A stretch of 64,000 nucleotides of DNA, from contig JAISEL010000006.1 in NCBI GenBank assembly GCA_031264185.1, forward strand, positions 1 through 64,000. Direction: 5' to 3'. The position numbers were made by a program, and so were the translations under genes. Shown one piece after another: positions 1 to 10,011 of the stretch. Numbering within the stretch: the stretch's first letter is position 1; each line of letters begins with the position of its first letter. The stretch is from Deltaproteobacteria bacterium. Its GTDB lineage: Bacteria > Desulfobacterota > Desulfarculia > Adiutricales > Adiutricaceae. Below the pieces are notes generated by a model, which was not told where the DNA came from, did not search any database, and saw nothing but the letters and a program-made list of their open reading frames with translations.

Positions 1-93
1 TCTCTTATCCTTTCAAATAATCGGTGGTCTCAATTTTGGAACCATTATATGACACGCGGAGGTATCTGAATATTATGCAAAACGATTTGATTC

Positions 94-1722
94 TTACATT
101 ATTTTAATGACACACCCTACAAATATCTCCCCATTTGGAGCCTCAAGAGCGCAATCAAGAATGCCGCCGCCGATAGATTCCTGCTTTAAAAAATTCTGTT
201 TTGTTAAATTAAATACAAAATAAAATAATGTCATGTAATAAGCTTCATAAGAGAGATGGAGAGAATAGGAAAAAGAGGCCATAAAACTAATAAATTCTTT
301 GGCAGCCTTTGAAGCGTCTTTTTCCAGAATGGCACGTAAAATGAGTTTGGCTTTGCTTTCTAATAAATCCGTAAATGCTGCTATATTAGGCATGCCAGGA
401 TAATTTGAGTGCAAAAGATAAATTATAAGAGACCGTTCGACTTCAAAGTTAGGAATTTTAAGCGAGTAGCCGGTGGGATCTTTAGTGTAATCTGCCTTAT
501 CAACAGTTAAATAGCCGGTCTGGAAGGCTAAAGCCTCAGGGGTAAATTGATGACCAATATCAATGGCATTAGAAATGTCATTGATAGCATTGTTTTTGTC
601 AAAAAAATTAAAACTGACTTTGTTCTCTTTTAATAATTTGATCAAAAAAGTAGGAGAGCCTGATTCATACCAAAGACTTTTTTCTGAAAAAATTCATTAA
701 GGACCATAGACCCGGGTCTCTCCGTCCCATGAGTAACCGTCATAAAAGCGCCTGATTTTATTTAACAAATCAGTTTCAGTGGACACCGGCAGCAATTTAT
801 TTTTTTAAGCAAAGCTTCTAAAGTAGGGGTAAAATAATCCTTAAAATAGAAAACCAGTTCTTCTTCGGTAATGCCACAGATATTAGAGTAATATGAATCA
901 AATGTTATGTCATTCAAATTATTTAGTTCTGAAAAAAGATAATTTTTTGTGAATTTGGACACTCCAGTAATAAAAACGAAGAGCAACAACTTAAATTTTG
1001 TTTTGATAACACCATAAAATGACTTTAATAAAGCACGCATCTTATCTGCCAAATCATTGTTTAAAATATTTTTAACAATCGGAGCATCATATTCATCTAT
1101 AAAAAGTACAATATTTACATTATATTTATCGGAAAGTCCTGAAATTAAACTTTCAAAATATTAACTCGGCTGATAATTATGATAGATCAAATACTCCTTA
1201 TTATTTACAGTTGATCACTGTATAATAATTTTCTAGCCATACTACAAATAGGCTATTGAAATTGCATAAATTTTTGAGTGTGCTAAAGACTGAAGAAACA
1301 AAGGATAAACTCTTTTATCATAATTATCCGCCGGGGTAATAAGAAGAATGGACAGTGTCGGATATTGAAAATCCCTCTTTTTAAGCGATACTTGTCAATT
1401 TAGACATAAGATAAGATTTAAAGGTTTCAAGATCCGGGGCATAAACATCACCAAAACTAATATCAATTACAGGATAAGGCTGCAAATTATAAGAAGTACT
1501 GTCAATCCACAGACACCTTTAAAAAGCTCTCGTTGGCCCTTGAAAAGGCAGTCTAGAGTGTCTGTAAGGAGGGTTTTCCCGAACCGGCGGGGTCTAAAAG
1601 AAAATTCAGAGAACTGGATGTAATCAAATTATGTTATGAATATACTGAGTCTTATCAACATAAATATGATTATTATTGATCAATGTCGTGAAATTTGGAT
1701 TATGATTTGGTAAAAATTTCAT
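94..1722 (-). pseudogene. Broken AAA-ATPase / PD-(D/E)XK (DUF1703) protein
   Basis: This is a decayed member of the 'predicted AAA-ATPase' family (PF09820 with C-terminal DUF1703/PF08011). The start at 1722 reads MKFLPNHNPNF followed by IYVDKTQYI, the usual N-terminus. The Walker A region reads RPRRFGKTLLTDTL (about 1590-1560) and the Walker B-like LFIDEYDAPI lies near 1100-1075. The C-terminal nuclease part (94-645) starts at LLKENKVSFNFF and contains ALAFQTGYLTV and YSLKIPNFEVERSL. The frame is broken by an in-frame TGA after YIHNII, a stop after SKLTSIA, several frameshifts and a 183 bp inserted element at 1159-1341. The function of the family is uncertain; proposals include defence or mobile-element roles. 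The assignment is strong and the gene is clearly non-functional. Confidence 0.85.
1159..1341. repeat. MITE copy 1, 183 bp variant with TA duplication
   Basis: The two ends are inverted repeats of the element family seen at 9736, 12121, 13881, 14260 and 41304: left TATTAACTCGGCTGATAA, right TTATCCGCCGGGGTAATA. The interior is longer than in the other copies and unlike them. The element interrupts the ATPase pseudogene. Deleting it with one TA joins SDTVHSSY directly to FESLISGLSDKYN in one frame, which is what the family shows ahead of the Walker B strand. The left end has drifted, so this copy looks old. Confidence 0.85.
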
Positions 1723-2139
1723 CTTAAAGACCAAAAAAGGAGTTGAAAGTTAGGGATCATGCTAAAAAATATCACTTATAGTATTATTATTTATGATATC
1801 AAAATACCGGTTGACTGTCAAACCCTCCGTGGCCTGTGGCCGGCGGACGATTGCTGCCTGCATTGAAGCCAGAAGTTCCGCTGTAAGGATAGGCTCTTTC
1901 GGGCTACTCGCCTCAGAATGTTTTCCGCCGAAGTCAGGTTCCGGCCCGTCTCTCAAACCTGCCCGTTGATTGTCTTGGTCCCAATCTTTAAGAGGATTGG
2001 CTTTTGAAGCCTCCCGTCACCTGTCTTAACCTGCGGACAATGCAGTAGGCTGGTTACCTGCTTACATGGTCAACCCAGACCTCATAATAAATCATCTGTT
2101 AGCTGAGGTGACTGCAAGGCCGATAAGAGGCACTTTTTG
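1723..2139. other. Gap with an unassigned open stretch
   Basis: An uninterrupted minus-strand reading stretch lies at about 1762-2005, ending NNNTISDIF. It has no good start codon with a ribosome binding site and I do not recognise the protein. It may be the tail of a lost gene. Nothing else is supported here. Confidence 0.3.
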
Positions 2140-3321
2140 TCAGCTGTACAGGAGATATTTCTTAATATCCCGGCGCCATTTTTTAAGTTCCCTGTCCGAA
2201 GCCTCTATAATCTCCCGAGCCGGGCGTCCGTCGGCCAGCTCATTAAAAATACTCTCCCGGCCTAAGATGAGATCTATTGGTCTGCGGGTGTATTCATACT
2301 CATAGGGAGGCTCTTTTAAACGGAAATCCCTGCTCCAGAATTTTAAAATTATCTCCAGGCAGGTCAGAGAAGTCAGATAGGGCTCAAAATTATGGTTCAG
2401 AGGATGGATTTCCAGTCCCCCGCAGTATTGGCCCTCCCATTTGTGAAAAGTGGGCTGAAACCAGACTTCCCGGAAAACTGCCCCCGGAAGTTTACGGCTG
2501 CGCAGTTCTCCGGCTAAAATTTCAGGGTCAATAAACGGGGCTCCAAACATCAGAAAAGGTTTGGCCGTGCCCCGGCCTTCGGAGATATTCGTGCCTTCCC
2601 AGAGGACCTGGCCTGGATAAACCCAGGCTGTTTCAAAAGTTGGCATATTAGGTGACGGCATGACCCATGGCAGACCTGTTCCCGGAAAATATCTGTCTCT
2701 CGTCCAATGGCGGCATGGAATAACAGACAGGGCGGCCGGCTTTTCCAGTTGGCTGTTAAAAAAAACGGCCATTTCGCCCATGGTCAGACCGTGGCGCATG
2801 GGCATAGGATGGCGCCCGACAAAGGACCGGCAGCTTATGTCCAGGAGGTTTCCTTCGAAGGTCAGTCCGCCTAAGGGATTGGGCCGGTCTAAGATAACAA
2901 TTTCCAGATCACTGTCCCCGGCTGCTTCCAGACACAAGGACATGGTCTGGGCAAAGGTGTAGACTCGTGTGCCTATGTCGGTCAGATCGATCAAAAGAAC
3001 ATCTATATCCTGAAGCATGGACGGCTCGGGCTGTCTCAGGTCAGAGTAGAGACTGAAGAGAGGCCGGCCGTCTTTCAGGCGCCCGTGACCGGACTCAACC
3101 ATATTGTCTTGTTTTTCTCCTTTAAAGCCGTGCTGGGGAGAAAACACAGCTTTAATCCGGCCAGGCAAATACTCATCTAAATAGCTCAGAGCGTGACGGT
3201 AGCCAGGTCCGATTGAGGCCTGATTGGCCAGAAGGGCTAAAGAGCGCCCTTTATAGGTCCGGCTGTGTTCGGCTAAAAAGATTTCCAGTCCGGTTTGAAC
3301 AGGGCTTAAATCTGGTTTCAT
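2140..3321 (-). CDS. DUF1343 / NamZ-like exo-beta-N-acetylmuramidase
   Basis: The 393-residue product belongs to the DUF1343 family, whose characterised member NamZ removes terminal N-acetylmuramic acid from peptidoglycan fragments. Family landmarks visible are LALLANQASIG near residue 30, FSPQHGFKGEKQDN near 60, LIDLTDIGTRVYTF near 110, ILDRPNPLGG near 145, the MPMRHGLTMGEMA block near 170 and YPGQVLWEGTNISEGRGT near 235. The length is normal for the family. There is no obvious signal peptide at the annotated start, so it may act on recycled muropeptides in the cytoplasm. It is the last gene of the cbiB-cobD-fpg operon and lies 7 bases after fpg. Family assignment is firm; the exact substrate is inferred. 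Confidence 0.85.
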   Translation of the reverse strand: MKPDLSPVQTGLEIFLAEHSRTYKGRSLALLANQASIGPGYRHALSYLDEYLPGRIKAVFSPQHGFKGEKQDNMVESGHGRLKDGRPLFSLYSDLRQPEPSMLQDIDVLLIDLTDIGTRVYTFAQTMSLCLEAAGDSDLEIVILDRPNPLGGLTFEGNLLDISCRSFVGRHPMPMRHGLTMGEMAVFFNSQLEKPAALSVIPCRHWTRDRYFPGTGLPWVMPSPNMPTFETAWVYPGQVLWEGTNISEGRGTAKPFLMFGAPFIDPEILAGELRSRKLPGAVFREVWFQPTFHKWEGQYCGGLEIHPLNHNFEPYLTSLTCLEIILKFWSRDFRLKEPPYEYEYTRRPIDLILGRESIFNELADGRPAREIIEASDRELKKWRRDIKKYLLYS

Positions 3322-3328
3322 GTAGCAG

Positions 3329-4171
3329 CTACTTCTGGCAAAAGGGACAATAAACTGTGGTCCGGCCGCCGACTCTGGTTTTTAAAAGTTTTTCCCCGCA
3401 AAACGGGCAGGGCTGACCGGCCTGACCGTAGGCCTTATGATGATTCTGAAAAGAGCCGGCTCCTTGGGGAGCCGTATAACTGGACACGGTCGAACCGCGG
3501 CATTCTATGGCCTGGGTTAAGATTCTTTGGGCTTCAGCCTGAAGGGTCCTGGCCTCATTTAATGTTAAGCTCATGGCCGGTCTTAAGGGAGAAAGTTTGG
3601 CCGCCAGCAAAGTTTCGTCTGCATAAATGTTCCCGAAACCGGCCAGAACGCTCTGATTAAGGAGAACAGCTTTGAGTTGTCCTCGGGAGGCGCTCAGGAG
3701 CCGGTGGTAGTCCTCGGGTCCGGCGCTCAAAGCATCCGGGCCCAGATTTAAGCCGGCCAGAAATTCGTCCATCTCTCCAGGGCCGAAAGCCCGGAGGCGC
3801 CCGAACTTCCTGGTATCCTGATAAAAGAGAGTCTCATCTTTCTGGGGGGAGTTTTTTTTGATTTTAAAGGCAGCGTGACAGTGGGGCGGCCAGCTTTCGG
3901 GATTTGAACCGGGCCAGAAGTCGCAAAACTTGAACTGGCCGGTCATTTTCAGGTGAATAAGCAAATTATGGCCTCCGGCCAGATCAAAGACAATCCTTTT
4001 GCCCAGACGGCGGACTTGTAAAACCTTTCGTCCGGTTAAAAGAGAAGAGAAAGATGACAGGTCTGAGGCCACAATGGCCGGGTAACTGACCTGGACCTCG
4101 GCGATTTTATGCCCCAGGGTCTTTTGAGCCAGTTCCCTGGCCATGGTTTCGGCTTCCGGCAGTTCAGGCAT
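3329..4171 (-). CDS. mutM: Formamidopyrimidine-DNA glycosylase
   Basis: The 280-residue product is Fpg/MutM, which excises 8-oxoguanine and other oxidised purines and nicks the abasic site. The mature N-terminus PELPEAET carries catalytic Pro2 and Glu3. The H2TH region includes VLLNQSVLAGFGNIYADE. The C-terminal zinc finger has two Cys-x2-Cys pairs, CPFC and CPFC, separated by a typical linker with TRVGGRTTVYCP. Length and domain order are complete. The start overlaps the end of cobD by 8 bases, so translation is probably coupled. Its place in a cobalamin operon is incidental as far as I can tell. Confidence 0.95.
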   Translation of the reverse strand: MPELPEAETMARELAQKTLGHKIAEVQVSYPAIVASDLSSFSSLLTGRKVLQVRRLGKRIVFDLAGGHNLLIHLKMTGQFKFCDFWPGSNPESWPPHCHAAFKIKKNSPQKDETLFYQDTRKFGRLRAFGPGEMDEFLAGLNLGPDALSAGPEDYHRLLSASRGQLKAVLLNQSVLAGFGNIYADETLLAAKLSPLRPAMSLTLNEARTLQAEAQRILTQAIECRGSTVSSYTAPQGAGSFQNHHKAYGQAGQPCPFCGEKLLKTRVGGRTTVYCPFCQK

Positions 4172-5228
4172 GAAATTCCGCCAATAGTGATTTTAAGATT
4201 TGTATTTCATCTTCCGGCCGGACAGCCAACCGCAGCCAGCCTGGCCCCAGGCCCCGGAAATTTTTGGCATCCCGGACTAAAAGACCGCGAGAGAAGAAAA
4301 ATTCAATCAGCTTTTTCGTTTCCTGGTATTGATACTTGAAAAGAAGAAAATTGGCCTCCGAAGGGAAAGGCTGACCGAATTTCTGGAGGACCCGGGTCAG
4401 CTTGTTTCTCAATGAGGAAATCAATTTAATAAACAGAGCCCGGTTCTTTGGCATTGAGAAAAAATAAAGTCCGGCCGACAGGGCGGTTGAACTTAAAGGC
4501 CAAGGTCCCAGCTGAGTCCAGAGTTTTTTAATCAAAGCCGGGGAAGAGGCCAGATAGGCTATCCTGAGTCCGGGGACGGCCATGATCTTGGTTAATGATT
4601 TTAAAACCACCAGAGATTCATGCTTTAAAATTTCCGGAACCAGAGATGAGGCAGTGGTAAAGTCAATAAATGCTTCATCGACCACCAGATAGATGCGGCG
4701 TTTTTTAGTTTCGGCCAGAAGTTTCTTTAAAATCATCTCGGGCACTAAGCGCCCGGTTGGATTGGCCGGATTGGCCAAGATGACGGTTTTGGGGTTGAGA
4801 GAAAATATCCGCTCCAAAGTCTCTTCGGTAACCAGAAAATCGTCCGTATCTTCGGTCAGGACGTACGCGAAATTACGGCCGGCTGATTTTAAAGCCGCTT
4901 CGTACTCGGCAAAAGCCGGAGCCACAATTACTGATAGCCCCGGGTCCAAGGTTCTGGCTAAAAGAAAAATATGGACTGTGGAGCCGGCGCTGGGCAGAAA
5001 ATGGTCCGGGGAGATTTGGTAGACTTCTCCGACAATTTGAGTTAAAGACTGGGCTTTTTCTTCCGGGTAGTGGAGAGTTCGTTCAAAATCCAGAAAAACA
5101 AATTCTTTAAGCCCTTCCAGTTGACCAAAAGGATTTATGTTGGCCGAGAAGTCGGTAATAGTCTGCCAGGGTCGGTTCAGAGCCTCGGCCGCCTCAAAGA
5201 TCCGGCCCCCGTGAGCTAAGTAATCCAT
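4164..5228 (-). CDS. cobD: Threonine-phosphate decarboxylase (PLP enzyme)
   Basis: A 354-residue fold-type I PLP enzyme of the histidinol-phosphate aminotransferase group. The N-terminal YLAHGGRI and ITDFSANINPFG motifs are typical of CobD, which makes (R)-1-amino-2-propanol phosphate for the nucleotide-loop arm of cobalamin. The Schiff-base lysine is Lys214 in VVLKSLTKIMAVPGLR. ILANPANPTGRL and YLVVDEAFIDF are the other cofactor motifs. It lies 23 bases downstream of cbiB, whose product attaches the same aminopropanol arm, and this context supports CobD over HisC. Confidence 0.9.
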   Translation of the reverse strand: MDYLAHGGRIFEAAEALNRPWQTITDFSANINPFGQLEGLKEFVFLDFERTLHYPEEKAQSLTQIVGEVYQISPDHFLPSAGSTVHIFLLARTLDPGLSVIVAPAFAEYEAALKSAGRNFAYVLTEDTDDFLVTEETLERIFSLNPKTVILANPANPTGRLVPEMILKKLLAETKKRRIYLVVDEAFIDFTTASSLVPEILKHESLVVLKSLTKIMAVPGLRIAYLASSPALIKKLWTQLGPWPLSSTALSAGLYFFSMPKNRALFIKLISSLRNKLTRVLQKFGQPFPSEANFLLFKYQYQETKKLIEFFFSRGLLVRDAKNFRGLGPGWLRLAVRPEDEIQILKSLLAEFHA

Positions 5229-5251
5229 GAAAATCTCTTAATGTGTCAAAA

Positions 5252-6253
5252 CTAAAAGCCCCAGCCCCAAGGCGTTCTGGAGCATGAATGAAAAAGGATA
5301 AGCTCAATTATCATGGCGCTCAACAGCATAAGAAAAGAACCGACCTGAATGAGGCGTTCGGCCTTCCGGACCAGTTCGGCCGAGGCCGGATTTCCGGAGC
5401 TGCCGATGACCGGTTTGTCAACAAACAGGCCGCCGTAATAACCGGGCCCTCCCAACTGAACTCCCAGAGCTCCGGCCATGGCTGCCTCGGTCTGACCGGA
5501 ATTGGGGCTTGAATGGAAACGGCCTTCTTTTCTCCATAAGATCCAGGCGTTTTTATAATCACCGCCGACAGTTCTGGAAGCTGAGATTAAGATTAACGCT
5601 GCCAGCCTGGCCGGGATATAGTTTAACACATCATCTATTCTGGCTGAAAATCGGCCGAAAAATAAATAAGTCGGATTCTTGTAGCCGACCATGGAGTCAA
5701 GGGTGTTTATGGCTTTGTACATCCAGGCCAGAACCGGACCGCCTACGGCCAGGTAAAATAAAGGCGCCACCAGACCGTCAGAGAAGTTTTCAGCTAGAGT
5801 CTCAATTTCGGCCCGTCTGATGTCTGTAATATTTAACTGGGCCGTATCCCGGCCGACAATCCAGGACAGAGCCTGGCGGGCCTGAGGGATATCCCCGCAG
5901 TCCAGAGCTTGTTCCACCCGCTGGGTATGGTCCAAGAGATCCCGGAGACACAGGAGACTGTAAATAAAGTAAAGGCCGATTAAATACCATAGGGTCTGGG
6001 ACATTCTGGCCGAGAAATGGAGAAAAATCCAGACCAGATAACCGGTTATTGAAACAGCGGCCAGAGCCATAAGCGTTCCGGCCCAAAAAAGAGCCCGATC
6101 GGAAGGCGGCCCGGAGCGGCTTATAGTTTTACGGAGTAATTTTTCCAAACGGCTGATTAAGGCCCCGATTACCCTAACCGGGTGAGGCCAGGTCTGGGGG
6201 TCGCCCATCAGCCAGTCGACCACATAGGCCACAGCAGTAATCAGGGCTGGCAT
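5252..6253 (-). CDS. cbiB: Adenosylcobinamide-phosphate synthase
   Basis: A 333-residue integral membrane protein of the CbiB/CobD family, which joins aminopropanol (phosphate) to adenosylcobyric acid. The start MPALITAVAYVVDWLMGD followed by PQTWPHPVRVIGALI is the family signature, and LNITDIRRAEIETLAENF with SDGLVAPLFYLAVGG covers the conserved central region. SPNSGQTEAAMAGALGVQL is the conserved late loop. Several hydrophobic segments span residues 60-110 and 155-180, with another at the C-terminus. It opens the operon cbiB-cobD-fpg-DUF1343. Naming is confusing because Pseudomonas-type nomenclature calls this protein CobD. Confidence 0.92.
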   Translation of the reverse strand: MPALITAVAYVVDWLMGDPQTWPHPVRVIGALISRLEKLLRKTISRSGPPSDRALFWAGTLMALAAVSITGYLVWIFLHFSARMSQTLWYLIGLYFIYSLLCLRDLLDHTQRVEQALDCGDIPQARQALSWIVGRDTAQLNITDIRRAEIETLAENFSDGLVAPLFYLAVGGPVLAWMYKAINTLDSMVGYKNPTYLFFGRFSARIDDVLNYIPARLAALILISASRTVGGDYKNAWILWRKEGRFHSSPNSGQTEAAMAGALGVQLGGPGYYGGLFVDKPVIGSSGNPASAELVRKAERLIQVGSFLMLLSAMIIELILFHSCSRTPWGWGF

Positions 6254-6389
6254 GGAAAATAAACCTTATAATGATCCTAAATCCAAAGGGGTTGGCTTAT
6301 GGGTTTTATATCACAATAGTGGACTGGCTGCCATTGCCACCGGGGGATGGTTTTTTGACAGGAAAAAAGTAGGGCCAGGTCTTTTAAAT

Positions 6390-6436
6390 AAAAAAGCGGC
6401 CTGAAGACAGCCAAGCGGTTCTTCCGTCGCTTTTTT
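6390..6436 (-). terminator. Intrinsic terminator, usable in both directions
   Basis: An AGCGGCCTGAAGA arm pairs with TCTTCCGTCGCT and is flanked by A- and T-tracts. It separates the decayed TonB receptor gene from the cbiB operon. Confidence 0.75.
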
Positions 6437-6493
6437 AGGGCCTCTAAAGGGCCGGACTTAAGACGAGAAATTTTAAATTAAAAAATCAAAGAT

Positions 6494-8605
6494 TCAGCCC
6501 AAAGGCTCAAAGGTCAGAAAAACAGCTGCCGGATTGGCCGGCCAGTAGCCATAGTCGCCCAGAGCGCTGGGGTTATACTGTCTGGGCCGGTCATTTAAGG
6601 CATTGGTTACATACAGACGGACCTTCATCTTTTCGCTGAACCGGCAGTTGACCTGAAGATCCAAAGTGCTGCAATCCTCACCGGAATGGATCGGTAAAGC
6701 TCTGCTGGCTGTGGGATCGCCAGAGGTCATTAAGTCAGCGTTATAGTTAAATGAAGCCCGGCCGCCCCCGGCCTAAGGGAGGCTCGTAGGCGATTTCGGC
6801 GTTAAAAATGTGTCTAGGGGGGTGTTGGCCAGACGCCTTCTTTCCAGAACGGTATTCAGGTTTTTGCGGTATTTGGCCTCCTGATAGGTGTAATCGGAAG
6901 AGACGGTCAGAGACTTTAAGGGGAAAAATTTAACGTACGTCTCCAAGCCTGATCTTCTTGTCTGACCGGCGTTTTCTGTTCTGCGGGTATCCGGGTTCCT
7001 CTGAGCATCATTTTTGGTATTGGCCAGATAAAAAACCGAACCAAATTCCACTAATTCAAAAGGGGACGCCCTGAAATCCAGTTCATACTGCTCCCGCTTG
7101 GTCAGCTGCAAATTGGTCTGAGTGAAAAACAATCCGCTGTTCAGTCCTGGCAGATTGAACCCCTGTCCGTAATTGGCGTAAATTTCCAGAGTATCAGGAG
7201 GGGTAAACAAAAGGCCTGCTTTTGGACTGAAAATACCTTTTTTCAGAGAAGAAAAATGAGCCTGTCCCAAAACTCCGTCCTCATCGGGATCATCATGGAG
7301 CGGTCCGTAATTGGCGCTGCCCCACAGACGGCCGTAACGGCTGCCGAGTCGCAGCTTCAGCCTGTCAGCGAGGTGGTAGTTCCCCTGAGCATAGAAGGAA
7401 AGGGTATTGACAGCATATTCAGAATCATTTAAATGATCAAAATGCCGATTGCCCCAACCCTAATTTAGCTGGTATTTGTCTCTTTTTTGTTTTTCCCACA
7501 GATAATCCGTATCAAGGGTCAAGGAAAAATCACGACCGACTATTGACCGTTTGTAGCTGTAGGACAGGCCTGTTTCGTAGGCTTCCTGCTGGCCGGTCTG
7601 GTCATAGTTTCCGTCCCATTGAACTCCCGGGCGCCAGATCGGCGGTTGTCCGGGATTGACGCTTCGGTAAATTTCGGCCATATTGTTTTTCAAGCTGGTG
7701 GCAAAGAAGTACCAGTTGAACTGGGATTTTCCGTTTAGGAAATAGTTGACCCAGAGCCTGGCATCCAGGCGATCCCGGTGACCGCCGGACATATTGCCTT
7801 TGCCGGATCCGTCATAGGAGCTTTTTTTGGGGTCCTGCCAGTTGAAGGCTTGAAGGGAATTGGCCCATTCGGCCAGAGCGGCCCTGATGTTAAAACTGAC
7901 CTCCAAATTGTCAGATACGTCGTAAGTCCAGCGGACTGAAAGATTCAGCCGCCGTCAATAGGAATTGTCCCGCCAGGTGTCGGATTGTAAATCTGAAAAG
8001 CGTAGACGTGATGAAGCTGTTCTCAAAGTCCTTGGCAATAATTCCATGGACATCGACGGTTTTGTACATTCCCAGTTTAAGCGTCAATCTGTTGAAAGTT
8101 CCGCGTTTTATGCCCTGAAATGAGGTTGTGCCGGCCGCGTTGCCTTTGCCGTATGAAGCCGAAGCCGGTCCTTTGGTTATTTCCACGGATTCGATTTCCA
8201 GAGGGACTAAGATGGATATGTCTGAGTAGTTATCGGCGCGGCCGTTATCGTTTAGGGGTATCCCGTCATAATAGAAACCCACTTCTCCTCCGTGGCCTCC
8301 GTTAAAGCCTCGGATTTGGACTTGCGAGGCCACTCCCTGAAGGTTAAATTCATTGACTCGGACTCCGTGGGCCTGCCTTAGCATGTAAAGCGGCGATATG
8401 TAAGCCAGGTCGGCTATGTCTTTGTTGCCTAGGACTGCGGCGAGGTGCTTTCCAGCTCTTCTCGGCGGACCGTGCTTTTGACCTCAATTCCCCCAGCTCA
8501 ACAGTATCGTCGGTCTGAGCCAGAGCTCCGGATTCCGGATTCCGGAATCAGGACCGCCGCCGCCAGAAGTCAGGCCGATAAGACCGAATTAAAGATTTTG
8601 CCCAC
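6494..8605 (-). pseudogene. Decayed TonB-dependent receptor, paralogue of the two intact ones
   Basis: The remains of a complete outer-membrane receptor are spread over several frames. A GTG at 8605 opens VGKIFNSVLSA, then a stop. VKSTVRREELESTS (about 8480-8445) is the equivalent of GVLRRDELKSTS in the intact paralogue at 15650. The plug reads VQIRGFNGGHGGEVGFYYD, with PLEIESVEITKGPASASYG. The barrel pieces LFTPPDTLEIYANYGQGF and ELDFRASPFELVEFGSVF match the paralogues, and the C-terminal part ends AVFLTFEPLG at 6494. Frameshifts lie near 8500, 8400, 7910, 7460 and 6770-6730. It sits between its own leader RNA (8843-8897) and the cbiB operon, so corrinoid or cobalt uptake is a plausible former role. 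Confidence 0.88.
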
Positions 8606-9196
8606 TTGTTTCTACTTACTGAATCTTCAATAATCAAATGCTTCCTCGAAAAAAAGGAAAACCGATAAATCCCGGTATGCCCTGCCCATTGGCATAATCT
8701 TGAAAATAGCCGTAGATGTTTCAAAAGAAACGCTGAAAACAGAGTAAATATATGTTGCATGCTATAGTCGTAGTATAAAAATATGCAAATATATATGTAA
8801 AGATAAAATAACAAAGAATATTGATACGCACGAATTAAGGACAAAAAAGGCCGCACCCGGCCAGTGGTTTATCTGACAGGAAGCGGCCTTCGTGACCGAA
8901 TATTTTTATGGCTGATTGAGCCCTATAGCCTAAGAGAGCCGGAAACAAAAATTTACGGCACCGTAGGGTGACCGGAATTCCTGGGTGCTAAAATATATTC
9001 AGATTCCCTGAGCATTCAGCCAACTGATCAGGCTAAACTGGTTCGGCTCCTGAAGAAAAATTCGAAACCTGATTGAATTGACCTGATTATTTCAAGGGCC
9101 AGTCAATTTGTTAAGAAAAAAACGCCGAGTCGGCAATTCAGAAACAATCAGTCCGGTGTAAGCAGGTACTGGCGGAGACTATCCGGGCAGAGGCGT
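8606..9196. other. Leader region of the dead receptor gene
   Basis: There is no gene here. The region holds the attenuator-like element at 8843-8897. About 290 bases upstream of its end is a weak minus-strand promoter-like pair, TTGCCG (9136-9131) and TAACAA with 17 bases between. Otherwise it is AT-rich. Confidence 0.4.
8843..8897 (-). promoter_or_regulatory. ACGAA-loop hairpin plus terminator (leader element A)
   Basis: Read on the minus strand, GGTC-ACGAA-GGCC can form a four-pair hairpin with a five-base loop. Its 3' arm GGCC also begins the terminator GGCCGC...GCGGCC followed by six T. The two structures are mutually exclusive, as in an attenuator. It is upstream of the decayed TonB receptor and matches elements at 18111, 18789, 19417 and 23226. 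Confidence 0.7.
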
Positions 9197-9872
9197 TTAA
9201 TCGAACCACTCGTTCTCCAGAGCGGCGTTTACTGAGTCAAGGTCAAATTTTTCAAGATCATATGTTTCGTCTTCGCGGCACCCAACGTATTCTTTCATTC
9301 CCGCGTACGCTTCATGGCTGGGGTCAGTTAATATATCGCAAAATTAAAATAGCCGAATCGGCCGCCAATGTCTTCAGGCGGACAGGCTCTGGCTCCGGCC
9401 AGACAGGCGACGGTATCTTCGTCAAGCACCTTTATGACATCCCTGTCTTTGGAACGGGGCTGATATTGACAGTCTTCCACCGTGATTTTGTGCTTCCAAT
9501 TGTCGCCAAAATCGTAAACGTATTTGAATATAGCCTTTTCGATTTATCAAATCACGCAGGAGGTATTTTTGGGAATCCTGACAGTCAGTCACTGGTCCTG
9601 AGGAGAAAAAGTTACCGTATATTTTAAACCCATAAAGATGATAGTTAGCCCAGTCCATGACAATCTGAATGACTTCATGGAGGCTTTCGAGGGAAATGTC
9701 ATTCGGTACGACAAATCGGCGCCAGATTGCGGACATATTACCCCGGCGGATAATTTTGATACAAACAAATCATCATAAGGTAAAATCAATGAAGAAATAG
9801 ATTATCATAATAATCCGCCGAGGTAATAATACCAATCAGCTGGATTTTTAACCTTAAGTGATGGTGATTCAT
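9197..9872 (-). pseudogene. pRiA4b ORF-3 family gene, copy 1, broken
   Basis: A member of PF07929 (plasmid pRiA4b ORF-3-like; also annotated as IS1096 TnpR-type passenger). The start at 9872 reads MNHHHLRLKIQLIGI. A 93 bp MITE (9736-9828) follows, and the gene then resumes at MSAIWRRFVVPNDISLESLH. Removing the element and one TA gives one continuous frame through IGIMSAIWRR, the family's signature. Two further frameshifts follow, at about 9530 and 9325. Between them ITVEDCQYQ and VACLAGARACPPEDIGG are intact family motifs, and the natural C-terminus VNAALENEWFD ends at 9197. The family's molecular function is unknown. Confidence 0.85.
9736..9828. repeat. MITE copy 2, 93 bp type
   Basis: Terminal inverted repeats are TTACCCCGGCGGATAAT and ATAATCCGCCGAGGTAA, flanked on both sides by TA. 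The interior is nearly identical to the copies at 13881 and 41304. It has no coding capacity of its own. It is inserted near codon 15 of a pRiA4b ORF-3 family gene. Confidence 0.92.
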
Positions 9873-10011
9873 GTCAGTCCTCAAAATTTGGAAGCGCTTA
9901 TCAGGTCCTGATACTGGAAAAAGCTATGCCCGGCGGTTCAAAAGGCGGCAGTAGAAACCGGGGAAGCGCGGGTGATTATGGTCTATTTATGCATATTTAA
10001 ATCATTCACGC

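Noticed and set aside
5288-5820. Plus-strand reading frames over cbiB
   Set aside because: They are antisense shadows of a clear CbiB gene with a conserved family sequence.
8606-9100. Cobalamin riboswitch upstream of the decayed receptor and cbiB operon
   Set aside because: I looked for the B12 box and the other conserved cobalamin-riboswitch blocks upstream of the receptor and of cbiB and found no convincing match.
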